A stretch of 64,000 bases of DNA from CAYMUR01 sp964393615 (GCA_964393615.1 CAYMUR010000012.1:1-64000), one strand, 5' to 3'. Positions 1 through 9,885 are shown, counted from the first letter of the stretch. Made by a program: numbers and translations. The notes: generated by a model from the sequence alone, not told the origin.

Positions 1-131
1 CTCCTTTCTAAGGATAACCAGTGATTGGGTGGCGACACCCAACCACTAAACGTGGACACAGTTCTCATGCGGTAAAAGAAGTCATGTCAAAGCACCACAA
101 GTGCGAAGACGCTGTCAATATCAAAAACACG

Positions 132-170
132 AAAACCCGTTGGAGGCTAGCCAGTTCCGACGGGTTTTTT
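132..170 (+). terminator. Rho-independent terminator
   Basis: An inverted repeat pairs 132-144 with 156-168. The GC core is CCCGTTGGA against TCCGACGGG with one G-U wobble, the loop is about 11 nt, and a run of six T follows at 165-170. The A run at 132-135 means it could also work on the other strand. It probably ends a transcript that begins left of the window, since nothing between it and position 388 looks coding. Confidence 0.75.
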
Positions 171-387
171 CGTGCGCACAACTCATGGGAAATCGAGCTT
201 CAGCAATGTAACAGCAACGAAAGGTACTCCGAAAATGATGCTGCGGGGAGTTACAATGAAGAAGACACCGATGAGCTAGATATGACCAGGACGTCTATGA
301 GGTTACAATAAGTACCGTTCCTGTGTGCTGCGTTCCAATGGGAAATCCCAGTGATTTTTGATCGAGGCCCTTGAAATGGTAGGTTTC
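171..387. other. Non-coding leader before the first gene
   Basis: Apart from the terminator at 132-170, positions 1-387 hold nothing I can assign. An open frame at 21-311 runs straight through the terminator hairpin and has no recognisable features. Confidence 0.5.
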
Positions 388-3300
388 ATGGCAGCGCGTT
401 TTTTTTTCGTTTGTGCGACCGTGCTTTTACCCGCATCCGTCCTAGCGGAAACCATGGGCTGGAATCTTGCCGAGGACTACCGCACTGGTACGCGCTGCGA
501 GAACCCGAACACAGACCGGTATGGGGAACCGACCTGGCAATTCCTCCGTACTACGGGGACTACATCCGAGTTGCCCAATCGCCAGTGGTTGCGCGACGGC
601 AAATACGTGCCCCTGGAACACCATGGTGATCGACTTTTCGATCGACCTGTCACTGCCTGGGTTAAACACCCGGCCGGCGACTATCGGCAGCCCGTGATCG
701 GCCGATTCACACTGCAGCACGATCTGGACGTTCGCTTCGAAGTGGGCGACATCTTTTTTGCACCCGGTCATGACGATGCCTGCGTGCTCGGTTGGCGCAG
801 TCCCGTGTCAGGTACGCTCGAAATCAAGGGCTCCTTCCAGCACGCCCAGAATAGCTCGACCGAAAACCAGGGGATCCAGTGGTACATCCAACGGGGGCCG
901 GCCCCGGACCCCGATAAGGGGTTTACGCCGGTTGAACTGGCTGCCGGTACGAGCCGCTGCGGAGCCGAATCAGAGAACGCCACGTTTCATATCACGGGCC
1001 AGTTCGTTCAGCCAGGCGATTTCGTTTACTTCATCGTGGACGCGCGGGCTGACGGCACCGAGCACCCACAAGAAGGTGACTTTACTCGACTAAAACTCCA
1101 GTTGAACATCTCCGATGCTGTCACTCCACCAACACCACACTTTGAGCGCGATGTGCTGCCGATCCTGGCGAGATACTGTCATGACTGTCATGGTGCGGAT
1201 CTCCAGGAAGGAGAACTTGACCTGAGATCTGTCGGCGACATGCTACGCAGTGGCGATCACGGTGCGGTCGTGGTCCGCGGTCGTCCCAACCGCAGCTACC
1301 TCATGCAGTTGGTCCAACGTGGCAAGATGCCGCCCGCAGGCGAACAGCGACCCTCGCTAGAAGAAATCTCCGTCCTCGCTCGCTGGATTCGACTCGGTAT
1401 GCCCGCAGACGAGCAGGTGGCCACGATTCCTCGCCCGCAGCTGATCACTGACAGTCACCGCCGACACTGGGCTTTTTGTAAGTTAAGCCCGGTCGAGCCG
1501 CCGGGCCTTCCGTCGACCGAAAGAATTCGTACGCCAATCGACACATTCCTGCTAGCGCGGCTGCAAAAAGTAGGGTTAACCTATTCCCCCGAAGCGGAAC
1601 GCGTGACACTCATCCGGCGGGCTTCCCTCGATCTGGTGGGACTCCCACCCTTGCCGGAAGAGGTGGATGAGTTTCTGACGGACAAAGCACCAGGTGCGTT
1701 TGAACGATTGATCGACCGCCTATTGGAATCGTCGCGGTTCGGCGAGCGATGGGCGCGACACTGGCTGGATGTGGTAGGATACGCTGATACCGTCGGTTTC
1801 GATCACGTTCCTGGTTTGATCATCACCACCAACGGCAAGTGGCGCTATCGCGACTACGTCATTGACGCCTTCAACGACGACAAACCGTACAACCAGTTTA
1901 TCACCGAACAGATCGCCGGCGACGAAACGGTCGACTGGCGCGGAGCGGATCGCTACACGAACGAGATCCGCGAGCACCTGATCGCCACCGGGTATCTGCG
2001 CACCGCTCGCGACCAAACCCACGAACCGGAAAACAATATACCTCTTAGCTACTTCGATGTGCTTCACGACACCGTCGAAATCGTGGGTAGCAGCCTGCTC
2101 GGACTCACCCTGCAATGTGCCCGCTGCCATAGCCACAAAATCGATCCGATACCGCAGGAAGATTACTATCGCTTGATGTCCATCTTTACACCAGCCTACA
2201 ACCCCGACCTCTGGAAACCGGTTCATCCCTACCACCCGTATATCGATGATCGTTCTCTGATCAATGTTTCCCATACGGAACGGACAGAGATCGATCGGCA
2301 AAATACCCAAATCGACCAGCACATCGCCAAATTGAAATCCAAGATCGACCAGTTTCATGAGGCGACCCGTCAGCGATTGGCTGACGAAAAACTAGCGGGC
2401 TTACCTGAATCGATTCGTGACGATGTGAAGACGGCGATCGAGACAGCCGAGGACCAGCGTAGCGAGGTGCAGCAAACTCTGGCAAAGCAATTTGGCGATG
2501 CGCTAACGGTCGTCGATGACGAAATCACTTCCGCACTGAGCGACGCCGATCAGTCTGCGATCGAGTCGCTGGAGCAGCAGAGCAAGCAACATGACGGGCA
2601 ACGGCCGGCATGGGGCAGGATTCAGGCCTTGTTCGATGTGGGGCCGCCACCACCCACTTTCCTGCTGAAAAGAGGGGAATACTCGATGCCGGGTAGGGAG
2701 GTCGACCCTGGTTTCCTGCGGGTGCTTGCCGAATCGGACGCAGACGCTCTGGCCCGGATCGAGCCCGTGGGCACCAATAGCAGCGGACGACGCACCGCAC
2801 TGGCCCGCTGGCTGACCGATCCCGATTCTCCGGCCGGTGCGCTGGTGGCAAGGGTAATGGTCAATCGTATCTGGCAACACCTGATGGGAGCGGGACTGGT
2901 GCGCACACCGGGAAACTTTGGCGTCGAAGGCGAGCCGCCCACGCACCCCGAGCTGTTGGAATGGCTGACCCAAAAGTTTGTGGAGGGTGGCTGGCAAGTC
3001 AAACCGATCATTCGTCTGATCATGCGATCGAATGTCTACCGCCAGGTGTCATTAACGGCCGAGGAAACAGGCAACCACGAAATTGCTGTCGGTGATAAGG
3101 ATCCGTACTTGGTGGATCCGGAAAACCGCTTGTTATGGAGGATGAATCTGAGGCGGCTGGAGGCGGAGGCAGTACGGGATTCGATTCTGGCTGTGAGTGG
3201 TAAGCTGGACAGCACCATGGGTGGACCACCCGTGATGTTAAAGTTCCAATCCGATGGCAAGATTGTGATCGACCCGAACAAACTGCCGACGCCGACCGCG

Positions 3301-3717
3301 AAGTGGCGGCGCAGCATCTACCTGTTAGCACGCCGCGCGTACAACCTGTCCATGCTGTCCATTTTCGATCAGCCATTAATTTCGACCAGTTGCTCGCGCC
3401 GTGACACCTCGGCCGTACCGTTACAGTCACTGACGATGTTGAACGACGAGTTCGTAGCAGAGCATGCTGAGTATTTTGCTCAGCGTTTGCTCCAGCACAC
3501 AGGCGACGACTCGGCAGAACTGATCAAGGCGGCGTTCCGCATCGCAGTAGCTCGCGTCCCTGATAAGCGCGAAGCTTTATTGTGTGCGGCGACGTTGGCG
3601 AGCCAGACGGACCGTTATCGTGAAATTGGGGAATCGGACAATGAGGCGAGCGCGCATGCCCTCATGGAGTTGTGCCACACACTGCTGAATACTAGTGAAT
3701 TTTTATACGCCGAATAA
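388..3717 (+). CDS. Secreted PSCyt1-DUF1549-DUF1553 cytochrome-type protein
   Basis: A large planctomycetal protein exported by a Sec signal peptide (MAARFFFVC... ending near A-x-A). ATG codons at 376 and 388 and a TTG at 358 are possible starts; 388 puts the signal peptide at the N terminus. Counted from the TTG, residues about 30-255 form a beta-rich region unlike the rest of the family. PSCyt1 follows with a c-type haem motif CHDCH near residue 274. DUF1549 starts near 394 with a second CARCH motif near 587, and DUF1553 (RTALARWLTD, MVNRIWQHL) covers about 810-1080. A coiled segment lies near 640-740. The role of this family is unsettled; the haem motifs suggest periplasmic redox chemistry, possibly tied to polymer use. 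The DUF1501 gene downstream is its usual partner. Confidence 0.9.
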   Translation: MAARFFFVCATVLLPASVLAETMGWNLAEDYRTGTRCENPNTDRYGEPTWQFLRTTGTTSELPNRQWLRDGKYVPLEHHGDRLFDRPVTAWVKHPAGDYRQPVIGRFTLQHDLDVRFEVGDIFFAPGHDDACVLGWRSPVSGTLEIKGSFQHAQNSSTENQGIQWYIQRGPAPDPDKGFTPVELAAGTSRCGAESENATFHITGQFVQPGDFVYFIVDARADGTEHPQEGDFTRLKLQLNISDAVTPPTPHFERDVLPILARYCHDCHGADLQEGELDLRSVGDMLRSGDHGAVVVRGRPNRSYLMQLVQRGKMPPAGEQRPSLEEISVLARWIRLGMPADEQVATIPRPQLITDSHRRHWAFCKLSPVEPPGLPSTERIRTPIDTFLLARLQKVGLTYSPEAERVTLIRRASLDLVGLPPLPEEVDEFLTDKAPGAFERLIDRLLESSRFGERWARHWLDVVGYADTVGFDHVPGLIITTNGKWRYRDYVIDAFNDDKPYNQFITEQIAGDETVDWRGADRYTNEIREHLIATGYLRTARDQTHEPENNIPLSYFDVLHDTVEIVGSSLLGLTLQCARCHSHKIDPIPQEDYYRLMSIFTPAYNPDLWKPVHPYHPYIDDRSLINVSHTERTEIDRQNTQIDQHIAKLKSKIDQFHEATRQRLADEKLAGLPESIRDDVKTAIETAEDQRSEVQQTLAKQFGDALTVVDDEITSALSDADQSAIESLEQQSKQHDGQRPAWGRIQALFDVGPPPPTFLLKRGEYSMPGREVDPGFLRVLAESDADALARIEPVGTNSSGRRTALARWLTDPDSPAGALVARVMVNRIWQHLMGAGLVRTPGNFGVEGEPPTHPELLEWLTQKFVEGGWQVKPIIRLIMRSNVYRQVSLTAEETGNHEIAVGDKDPYLVDPENRLLWRMNLRRLEAEAVRDSILAVSGKLDSTMGGPPVMLKFQSDGKIVIDPNKLPTPTAKWRRSIYLLARRAYNLSMLSIFDQPLISTSCSRRDTSAVPLQSLTMLNDEFVAEHAEYFAQRLLQHTGDDSAELIKAAFRIAVARVPDKREALLCAATLASQTDRYREIGESDNEASAHALMELCHTLLNTSEFLYAE

Positions 3718-3733
3718 TTTATACGCCGAATAA
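3702..3733 (+). repeat. 16-bp tandem duplication over a stop codon
   Basis: TTTATACGCCGAATAA occurs twice back to back (3702-3717 and 3718-3733). The first copy encodes the last residues and stop codon of the upstream gene. The second copy is an untranslated echo, so the duplication left the protein unchanged. Confidence 0.9.
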
Positions 3734-3778
3734 ACCGTATAGCGGATGGTTTTTGAATGGTAGTTTCCAATGCCAGCG

Positions 3779-3838
3779 GCCATTAGCCATTAGCCATTAG
3801 CCATTAGCCATACGCCATTAGCCATACGCCATTAGCCA
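3779..3838 (+). repeat. 7-bp GCCATTA/GCCATAC tandem repeat
   Basis: Eight contiguous 7-bp units (six GCCATTA and two GCCATAC) run from 3779 to 3834, with a partial ninth. The array ends 14 bp before the next ATG, against its ribosome site AAGGAA at 3839-3844. Copy-number change would alter the leader length of the DUF1501 gene without touching its coding frame. Confidence 0.9.
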
Positions 3839-3851
3839 AAAGGAATCCATC

Positions 3852-5360
3852 ATGAGTATAGCGCTCACTCCTCCGAACTGGGCTCGTTCAGGCATGGCTA
3901 GCCTTCCTCGGCGCGACTTTCTACAGATGTCAAACCTGGGCATGGGGGGGTTGGCGCTGGCTCACCTGTTGCAGGCGGATGGCCTGTTGGCCGACGGAAA
4001 CACTCATACTGCGGGACCAGGGGGAGCGGACATGCAACCGCGGCACGGTCATTTTCCAGCACAGGCCAAGTCAATGATCCTGTTATTCCAGACGGGTGGC
4101 CCCAGTCAGATGGATTTATTTGACCCGAAGCCCGAATTGCAAAAGCGCAGCGGGCAACAGCATACCGTGCAGTTTGAATTCTTCCAGCCGGGTAGTCAGG
4201 ACAACACGTTATTAGGCAGCCCATTCAAATTCTCGCCTCGCGGTGAATGTGGGATGGAGATTTCGGATCTTTTGCCGAATATGGCCATGATGGCGGACGA
4301 CCTGTGCCTGGTCCGCTCGATGTTTAACGAGAACAACAATCATCCGCCAGGCACGCAGTGTATGAACACGGGCAAGATCTTTCCTCACCGGCCCACGCTG
4401 GGCGCCTGGATCAGCTATGCTCTAGGTAGCGAGAATCAGAACCTCCCGGCCTTTGTAGTATTACGCGACCCTGAGGGCGGATACCCCAACGGTGGCACGA
4501 GGCTGTGGGATAATGGATGGTTACCCGCTTTGTTCCGCGGCACCGAGATCCAGTCGCGCGGAGCGGCTGTGTTGAACCTGCACCCTAGCCGAAAGACACC
4601 AGCGAGTGTCCAGCGTGCTAACCTCGACCTGCTGGCTGCATTGAACGAGCACCGTCGTCAACGCTACCCGACCGAAAGCGATTTGGAGGCCCGTATCCGC
4701 AATTACGAACTGGCGGCCCGCATGCAGGAGAATGCCGAGCAGGCATTGGATATCTCCGGGGAAACGGAAGCCACGCGCAGGCTGTATGGGATCGACCAGC
4801 CGACAACGGAAAACTACGGTACTCGTTGCCTGATGGCCCGTCGCATGGTCGAATCGGGCGTGCGTTTTGTCCAGGTGATGGTGCCAGTCAGCGGATCCGA
4901 TATGCCCTGGGATCAGCACAGAAATCTAAAAGGCGGGTTAGAAAGTATTTGCAATCGAGTTGACAAGCCGTCAGCGGGCTTGATTCGGGATCTCAAGCAA
5001 CGAGGCCTGTTAGACAGCACCATCGTCTTGTGGACTGGCGAGTTTGGACGCTTGCCGATTTCGCAACACGGCAATGGTCGTGACCACAATCGCCATGCGT
5101 TCAGCCTGTTGTTGGCGGGCGGTGGTTTCAAACCAGGGCATATTTACGGCGCGACCGACGAATTTGGTTATAGTTCTGTAGATCCACGGGTCAGCTGTCC
5201 CGACCTGCATGCCACGCTGCTACACCAGCTGGGACTGGACCACACGCTGCTTTACTACCGCCACGCCGGTCGTGAGGAACGCCTGACCGACCCCGAAGTG
5301 ACCGGCGCCCATGTGGTCCGGGACATCGTGGGCAAGGGTCATGACGACTCGCTGGTTTGA
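3852..5360 (+). CDS. DUF1501 family protein, Tat-type leader
   Basis: A member of the planctomycetal DUF1501 family, related to the sulfatase/alkaline-phosphatase fold but of unknown substrate. The N terminus has a twin-arginine motif (LPRRDFLQMS, near residue 20) and a hydrophobic stretch, which suggests Tat export. Family landmarks are FQTGGPSQMDLFDPK, WDQH, GEFGR followed by a GRDHN motif, LLAGGGFKPG, and the closing HATLLHQLGLDH. The length of 502 residues is normal. AAGGAA upstream supports the ATG. It lies 134 bp after the PSCyt/DUF1553 gene on the same strand, the usual pairing for this family, so the two are probably co-expressed. Confidence 0.92.
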   Translation: MSIALTPPNWARSGMASLPRRDFLQMSNLGMGGLALAHLLQADGLLADGNTHTAGPGGADMQPRHGHFPAQAKSMILLFQTGGPSQMDLFDPKPELQKRSGQQHTVQFEFFQPGSQDNTLLGSPFKFSPRGECGMEISDLLPNMAMMADDLCLVRSMFNENNNHPPGTQCMNTGKIFPHRPTLGAWISYALGSENQNLPAFVVLRDPEGGYPNGGTRLWDNGWLPALFRGTEIQSRGAAVLNLHPSRKTPASVQRANLDLLAALNEHRRQRYPTESDLEARIRNYELAARMQENAEQALDISGETEATRRLYGIDQPTTENYGTRCLMARRMVESGVRFVQVMVPVSGSDMPWDQHRNLKGGLESICNRVDKPSAGLIRDLKQRGLLDSTIVLWTGEFGRLPISQHGNGRDHNRHAFSLLLAGGGFKPGHIYGATDEFGYSSVDPRVSCPDLHATLLHQLGLDHTLLYYRHAGREERLTDPEVTGAHVVRDIVGKGHDDSLV

Positions 5361-5839
5361 CGTTCCCAGCTTGTGTCGCCGCCAACGCCAGCAATACAAT
5401 TCGGCCACACGTCTATGACAACGATACAACGGATTTTCGCTATGGGAGTCTGCCGAACGCGGAATTCGGGCAACGCTCACCGTCGCTAGTATATCCCTCA
5501 GCACTGTCAGAAGGTCGAAGGGGAAGTACACGCCATCCTATGACAAACGGTTGCTATTGGTAGTTTTTGCGTCGTGCAATTTCTGCATTACTCTTTCTGG
5601 TTAGACAAGAGACCAAACGACAGTAGACACTGGGATTTCATCAAGCTGTCACGATCCTGGCCGTGACTTGGAGCATGTTCGCTGTGGCGGTACTATTTTT
5701 GTGTGCCCATGGTGTGCCCATGGTGTGCCCAGCCCAGAAGCACACCAGCCTAGTGGGCAATCCTCATCAGGACGATGTTGGGTTGCTATCTCGTAGCGAT
5801 AGTAGTCGGCACATCCCTCACTCGTAATCTAGTCTTGAC
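5361..5839. other. Intergenic region between convergent genes
   Basis: No convincing gene was seen between the two convergent DUF1501 genes. The only structure I can point to is a short triple repeat at 5701-5732. Confidence 0.5.
5701..5732 (+). repeat. 11-bp triple tandem repeat
   Basis: GTGTGCCCATG is repeated twice (5701-5711, 5712-5722) and followed by a near-complete third copy ending at 5732. Confidence 0.85.
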
Positions 5840-7288
5840 TCAGGCTAAAATGCCTTCGATCGGCACGCCATTTTGGGCAATTGGCTGCGGTCGACCGCTT
5901 CTATCGACAAGAAAGCTGGAGGGGTCAATGCCCATTGCGGCGTAAATCGTAGCGACCAGTGCTTCGGGACTGACCGGGTCCCGGCTGGGATAGGCACCGA
6001 TGCGATCCGAGGCACCATGCACGTGGCCCTGTTTGACTCCAGCACCGGTCAAGAGCACGTTATGGCAGAAGGACCAGTGATCGCGGCCTCCTTTATTATT
6101 AATTTGGGGAGAACGACCCATTTCTCCCATCACCACGATCAGCGTTTCATCCAACAGTCCCCGGGCTGCGAGGTCTTCACACAGGGCCGAGAACGTCTGA
6201 TCGAGAACCGGCAGCCGATGTTCCCTCAGGATGGGGAAGTTTCGCTCGTGGGTGTCCCAACCATCAATATCAATTTTCAGGGTCTCGAATACTTCCCAGG
6301 TCACCGTCACGAATCGTACTCCAGCCTCGACCAGACGCCGCGCTGTGAGCATCGAGTTCCCATAGAGATGGCGACCGTATCGGTCCCGGAGACTCGGCTC
6401 TTCCTCATCGACTTGGAATGCCCGCCAAGGACTTTGCGGCGAGTTGGCACTGGTCAGCAGTTCGAAGGCTTGTTTTTTGTGTATCTCCAAATGCTCCTCG
6501 ACACGAGATCGGTCGACGCGTCGAAGTTCGCTGTTGAACTGTTCTACCAAAGTGCGACGCTGATTCAGCCGATCAAGCGTGATTCCCGAGTTTAACTTCG
6601 TCTCGTCTAACACGATGTCTCCCAGGACAGGTTCCGGATAAGCGTACTTGGACTGCTTGTGACTGAATGGCTTACAAGACGTAAAGAACGGATCGTATTG
6701 TTCTCCCAGGAACCCCGCATAGGGACCGGGTCGCACGATGCTTTGCCCCCAACCGGTATAGCAGGGCATCCAGACCGACGCAGGCAACTTCTGTCTTTCA
6801 TGACGCGCAAGATATTGAATCACTGAGTTCATGCTGGGGGCTTGAGACGACAAAACTGGCACGGCAGATTCCAATCGTGTTGCCCGCTTACCCGTCATGG
6901 TGTACAGCAACCCGGCACTGTGATCGCTGTGCGGATGGGAAGCCGAACGGATAAGTGTCGAGCGGTTCATCCACTGAGCCATCCGCGGCAATAATTCACA
7001 GAAATGCACGCCGGGCACATTCGTGGGTGTCGAACCGAATTCACCACGAATTTCCCGTGGGGCATTGGGCTTGGGATCGAAGGTGTCGTGCAGCGGCGGC
7101 CCACCAAAAAGGTAGATTAAGATCACCGACTTCGCCTTGCCGTTGGTTGGCAATCCAGAACCAACGGCTTCGGCGCATAGCAGGTCGGGAAGCGTCATGC
7201 CTAGCAGTGACAGACTTCCAGCCGTTAAGGCTTCGCGACGCGTTAATCCGTCGCAACCTTGCTTGGAATTTCCGAGTACGGTGATCAT
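5840..7288 (-). CDS. DUF1501 family protein, Tat-type leader
   Basis: A second, clearly different DUF1501 protein (about 482 residues) on the minus strand. It starts at an ATG preceded by GGAG nine bases upstream, in preference to an in-frame GTG at 7312. The leader carries LTRREALTAGSLSLLG, a Tat-type signal. Family landmarks include LIYLFGGPPLHDTFDPKP, HSDHS, WDTHERN, VVMGEMGRSPQIN, GGRDHWS, and a C-terminal end with GIDPSSFLVDRSGRP. It belongs to the subgroup with GRDHWSFC rather than GRDHN, so it is not a recent copy of its neighbour. No PSCyt/DUF1553 partner lies beside it. The function of the family is unknown. Confidence 0.9.
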   Translation of the reverse strand: MITVLGNSKQGCDGLTRREALTAGSLSLLGMTLPDLLCAEAVGSGLPTNGKAKSVILIYLFGGPPLHDTFDPKPNAPREIRGEFGSTPTNVPGVHFCELLPRMAQWMNRSTLIRSASHPHSDHSAGLLYTMTGKRATRLESAVPVLSSQAPSMNSVIQYLARHERQKLPASVWMPCYTGWGQSIVRPGPYAGFLGEQYDPFFTSCKPFSHKQSKYAYPEPVLGDIVLDETKLNSGITLDRLNQRRTLVEQFNSELRRVDRSRVEEHLEIHKKQAFELLTSANSPQSPWRAFQVDEEEPSLRDRYGRHLYGNSMLTARRLVEAGVRFVTVTWEVFETLKIDIDGWDTHERNFPILREHRLPVLDQTFSALCEDLAARGLLDETLIVVMGEMGRSPQINNKGGRDHWSFCHNVLLTGAGVKQGHVHGASDRIGAYPSRDPVSPEALVATIYAAMGIDPSSFLVDRSGRPQPIAQNGVPIEGILA

Positions 7289-7312
7289 GAGAGTGGACTC
7301 CGAAGATATCAC

Positions 7313-8162
7313 CTCTCACGACCTCCCTATCGTTGGGATGAGTCAAGGAGATGGCTCCACCTTGCGATTATACTTTTAGCCTGACAGGTTTCACAAGGGA
7401 GAAACTCCAATTCTCGGCAAAATGGTGCCGCCATAATTCCAGCCTTGTTCGACATGTATTACTTGACGGAAAGATTGCACGTTTTTGGCCCGGCGTTGGT
7501 TGCAGAGATGGCGTTGGTTGCAGCGATATCGCCGACACATATTCAGGCATACTCCAGCTGCGACTGGAACATCGTCTACCACGACACTGCGGGACCACGA
7601 CTGGCCTCGATCGGTGGAGCATGCCACAACCAAGACCAAGGGATTCCACAACTTGACGAAGTTTGCCACATAGGTTTCCAGTTTCTCATGAAACATCCGC
7701 AGTATGACTCTCGTTTTTAGCTCGTCCAACGGATGGGGACCTGCGGCTGGATTATAGGCTCCCAACAGGTGTCCCTGCTATCGACACCACAGGCACGTAT
7801 CGCCTGTTCATGGCCCACCATCAGGTTCAGGCTAAACCGACGCATTTGCCAGTGTCGTCCACCATCCGCTTGCCTGTAAGAGAATGGGAACAAAACCGTA
7901 ATAGCCGGAGAACGTCGGCCAGTACCGCTGCGCCTTTATCTCGCTTACTACCTGGCGGTTGTGAAGAATCAAAATAGGTGCATCTGCCTCCGCCGGTATC
8001 GCGGGCATTTAGAGGAATATACCAAACACCCCATCAGCATGTGGCTTCTGCGTTGCGTCGGCCGCTATTTCGACCAATTGTACGAAAAACGTTCCCTCCT
8101 GGAGCGCACTGGGGACGTTGAAACCCTTGACATGAAGCACGCTCGAATCGGGCGAAAAACGC
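7313..8162. other. Gene-poor stretch
   Basis: About 850 bp with no supported gene. Open frames on both strands overlap each other and lack ribosome sites. One minus-strand frame (7391-7765) contains STDRGQSW, which matches a sialidase Asp-box, but a single short match is not enough to call a gene. An 18-bp direct repeat lies at 7492-7527. Confidence 0.45.
7492..7527 (+). repeat. 18-bp direct repeat
   Basis: GGCGTTGGTTGCAGAGAT at 7492-7509 is followed at once by a copy with one mismatch at 7510-7527. Confidence 0.85.
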
Positions 8163-9428
8163 TCACAAAGCCTTGGAAACGTCTGCCTGGTTTTCTCTCT
8201 GCCATGTGCCGTCAGTTGACGTGGTGATTTGCGGTAACCAAAAACTTAAAAGACCAGCCAGCAGAGATGAAATGGCAAAAGCGACAAACAGGAGTTCCGG
8301 ACGCGACCAGTGACTCATCTGACTGACCAATCCTGCTGAAATACAACCTCCAATTCCCCAACTGACTCCCATGGTCACGGAACTTACTAAGCGTTGTGCC
8401 TGAGGTACCGCCTGTTGCCCGTAGCTGATCATCACCGGCATCGCTATGCCAATCGTCAATGCAGATGCCCCCACACAGAATGTCATTTGCCAGTGGCTGG
8501 TAATCACAAGCAACAGCATGGGAACTACACCGATGACTGGCAACCAGAACAGCAACCGGCGTTCCTGCTGTTGTTGAAAAATGAGGGCAGAAACCAGTCC
8601 TCCTGCACCAATGCCTCCTAGAAACACCGACTGTTCCATGCCGATTCCGAGCGGACCTACGCCCTGAGCATCTAAAATAAATGCCAGACTCAAGGGAATA
8701 CCTGTCGCTCCGATTACGCGCAAAGTTTGAATAACAAGAATCTGAAACAATGTCCGCCAGGGTAGGGGAGTACCAGCATGCTCGAAGCTTACATCAGGTA
8801 GTGAAACATTTCGTGTCTTGCCCCAACACTTGCTAAATACAAATGCCAAGACAATTGCAACAAGACCACCCCACAAAGCCCCCAACGACAACCCACGCAT
8901 TCCAAAATGTTGTACCACCCAACCACCATAGAGTGGCCCTAAGGTCTGTCCCACAAAGCCCCCAAAAACAAAAATAGAAACGGCCCGACTTCTTTGTGTG
9001 GGCATCGCCGCACCACACAGGGCAACCGCTTCCGGATGAAATCCGGCAATGGCCGTGCCGCTAACTGTGAGCAAGATACTCGCCAGCAAAATTGAATCGG
9101 TCAGACCTACCAGGCTCATCGAAAGAACTGCCACACCAGGCGCCAGCCAAATCAAATAATTCAACCGCAAACGATCACTTAAATAGCCAAAAACAACCTG
9201 CGCAAATGTTTGCGTGGACGTCCAAAGTATGATCACTCCATAGATACCATTGCTGTCCAATGCAAAGTAACGTTGCAGTTCAGGCCACAATGGTGCCATC
9301 TGGGATGCTACGGTATCCACAAGCGTGTGACTGAGAACAATAATCACGACCAAGCTGGGAACGATTTCATAAAAACGCAACGGTCTGACGGGATTGGTAA
9401 GGGGAGGTTTTATGAGACAAGATTTCAT
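8163..9428 (-). CDS. MFS transporter, fosmidomycin-resistance (Fsr) type
   Basis: An inner-membrane major facilitator of 421 residues with about twelve hydrophobic segments. The first half has the loop 2-3 motif FGYLSDRLRLNYL and, in the fourth or fifth helix region, GTAIAGFHPEAVAL. The FHPEA element is typical of the Fsr-like drug/proton antiporter group. It probably exports a small molecule by proton antiport; the substrate cannot be read from sequence. It stands alone on the minus strand, with a decayed DUF1501 fragment just upstream of its start. Confidence 0.85.
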   Translation of the reverse strand: MKSCLIKPPLTNPVRPLRFYEIVPSLVVIIVLSHTLVDTVASQMAPLWPELQRYFALDSNGIYGVIILWTSTQTFAQVVFGYLSDRLRLNYLIWLAPGVAVLSMSLVGLTDSILLASILLTVSGTAIAGFHPEAVALCGAAMPTQRSRAVSIFVFGGFVGQTLGPLYGGWVVQHFGMRGLSLGALWGGLVAIVLAFVFSKCWGKTRNVSLPDVSFEHAGTPLPWRTLFQILVIQTLRVIGATGIPLSLAFILDAQGVGPLGIGMEQSVFLGGIGAGGLVSALIFQQQQERRLLFWLPVIGVVPMLLLVITSHWQMTFCVGASALTIGIAMPVMISYGQQAVPQAQRLVSSVTMGVSWGIGGCISAGLVSQMSHWSRPELLFVAFAISSLLAGLLSFWLPQITTSTDGTWQRENQADVSKAL

Positions 9429-9497
9429 GTTGGCAATGGATACCCTATTACGTTGCGCAGTCAGAATTCATCGCTGCAGCGTTGTAGACAAGCTATT

Positions 9498-9821
9498 CTA
9501 AATGATCGGCCAAATTGGCTTGGCCCCTTCGACTCCTACCAGCTTTTCGTCCAGGCCACTGTAGAAATAAGTGGGGCTTTCGGAATCCATTCCCAACTGG
9601 TGTAAAATAGTCGCATGCAGGTTCCTGACATGACAGCTATCTTCGACAGCCGCAAACTCATCCGTTCTACCAATACTCACGCCACCTCGTATGCCTCCAC
9701 CGGCCAGCCACACGGTAAAACCATGTGCATTGTGACCGCGTCCCGCCCCATCAGCGTACTCCGCCGTTGGCTGACGTCCAAACTCTCGCCTCCAAACAAT
9801 GAGCGTTTCTTCAAACCACCC
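9498..9821 (-). pseudogene. C-terminal remnant of a DUF1501 gene
   Basis: A minus-strand frame of about 107 codons encodes only the last quarter of a DUF1501 protein: REFGRQP, then GRGHNAHGF, WLAGGGIRGGVSIGRTDEF, and HATILHQLGMDSESPTYF. The match continues upstream of the first in-frame ATG to a TGA at 9822-9824, beyond which the family resemblance stops. The GRDHN signature has become GRGHN. This is a truncated copy with no start region or export signal, so probably not a functional gene. Confidence 0.8.
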
Positions 9822-9863
9822 TCAAGGATAATAGTCAGGCTGTTGTGACCTGTTGATCCGGCG

Positions 9864-9885
9864 GCAGGACCAGAACTGGTCCTGC
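9864..9885. repeat. Perfect 22-bp palindrome
   Basis: GCAGGACCAG and its exact reverse complement CTGGTCCTGC are separated by AA. No T tract follows on either strand, so it does not look like an intrinsic terminator. It lies just upstream of the DUF1501 remnant and could be an operator-like site or a relic. Confidence 0.7.

Noticed and set aside
21..311. Open frame of 96 codons at the left edge
   Set aside because: It runs through a strong terminator hairpin at 132-170, has no ribosome site and has no recognisable protein features.
7391..7765. Minus-strand frame with an Asp-box-like motif (STDRGQSW)
   Set aside because: Only one short match, no second repeat, no signal peptide or ribosome site, and competing frames on both strands.
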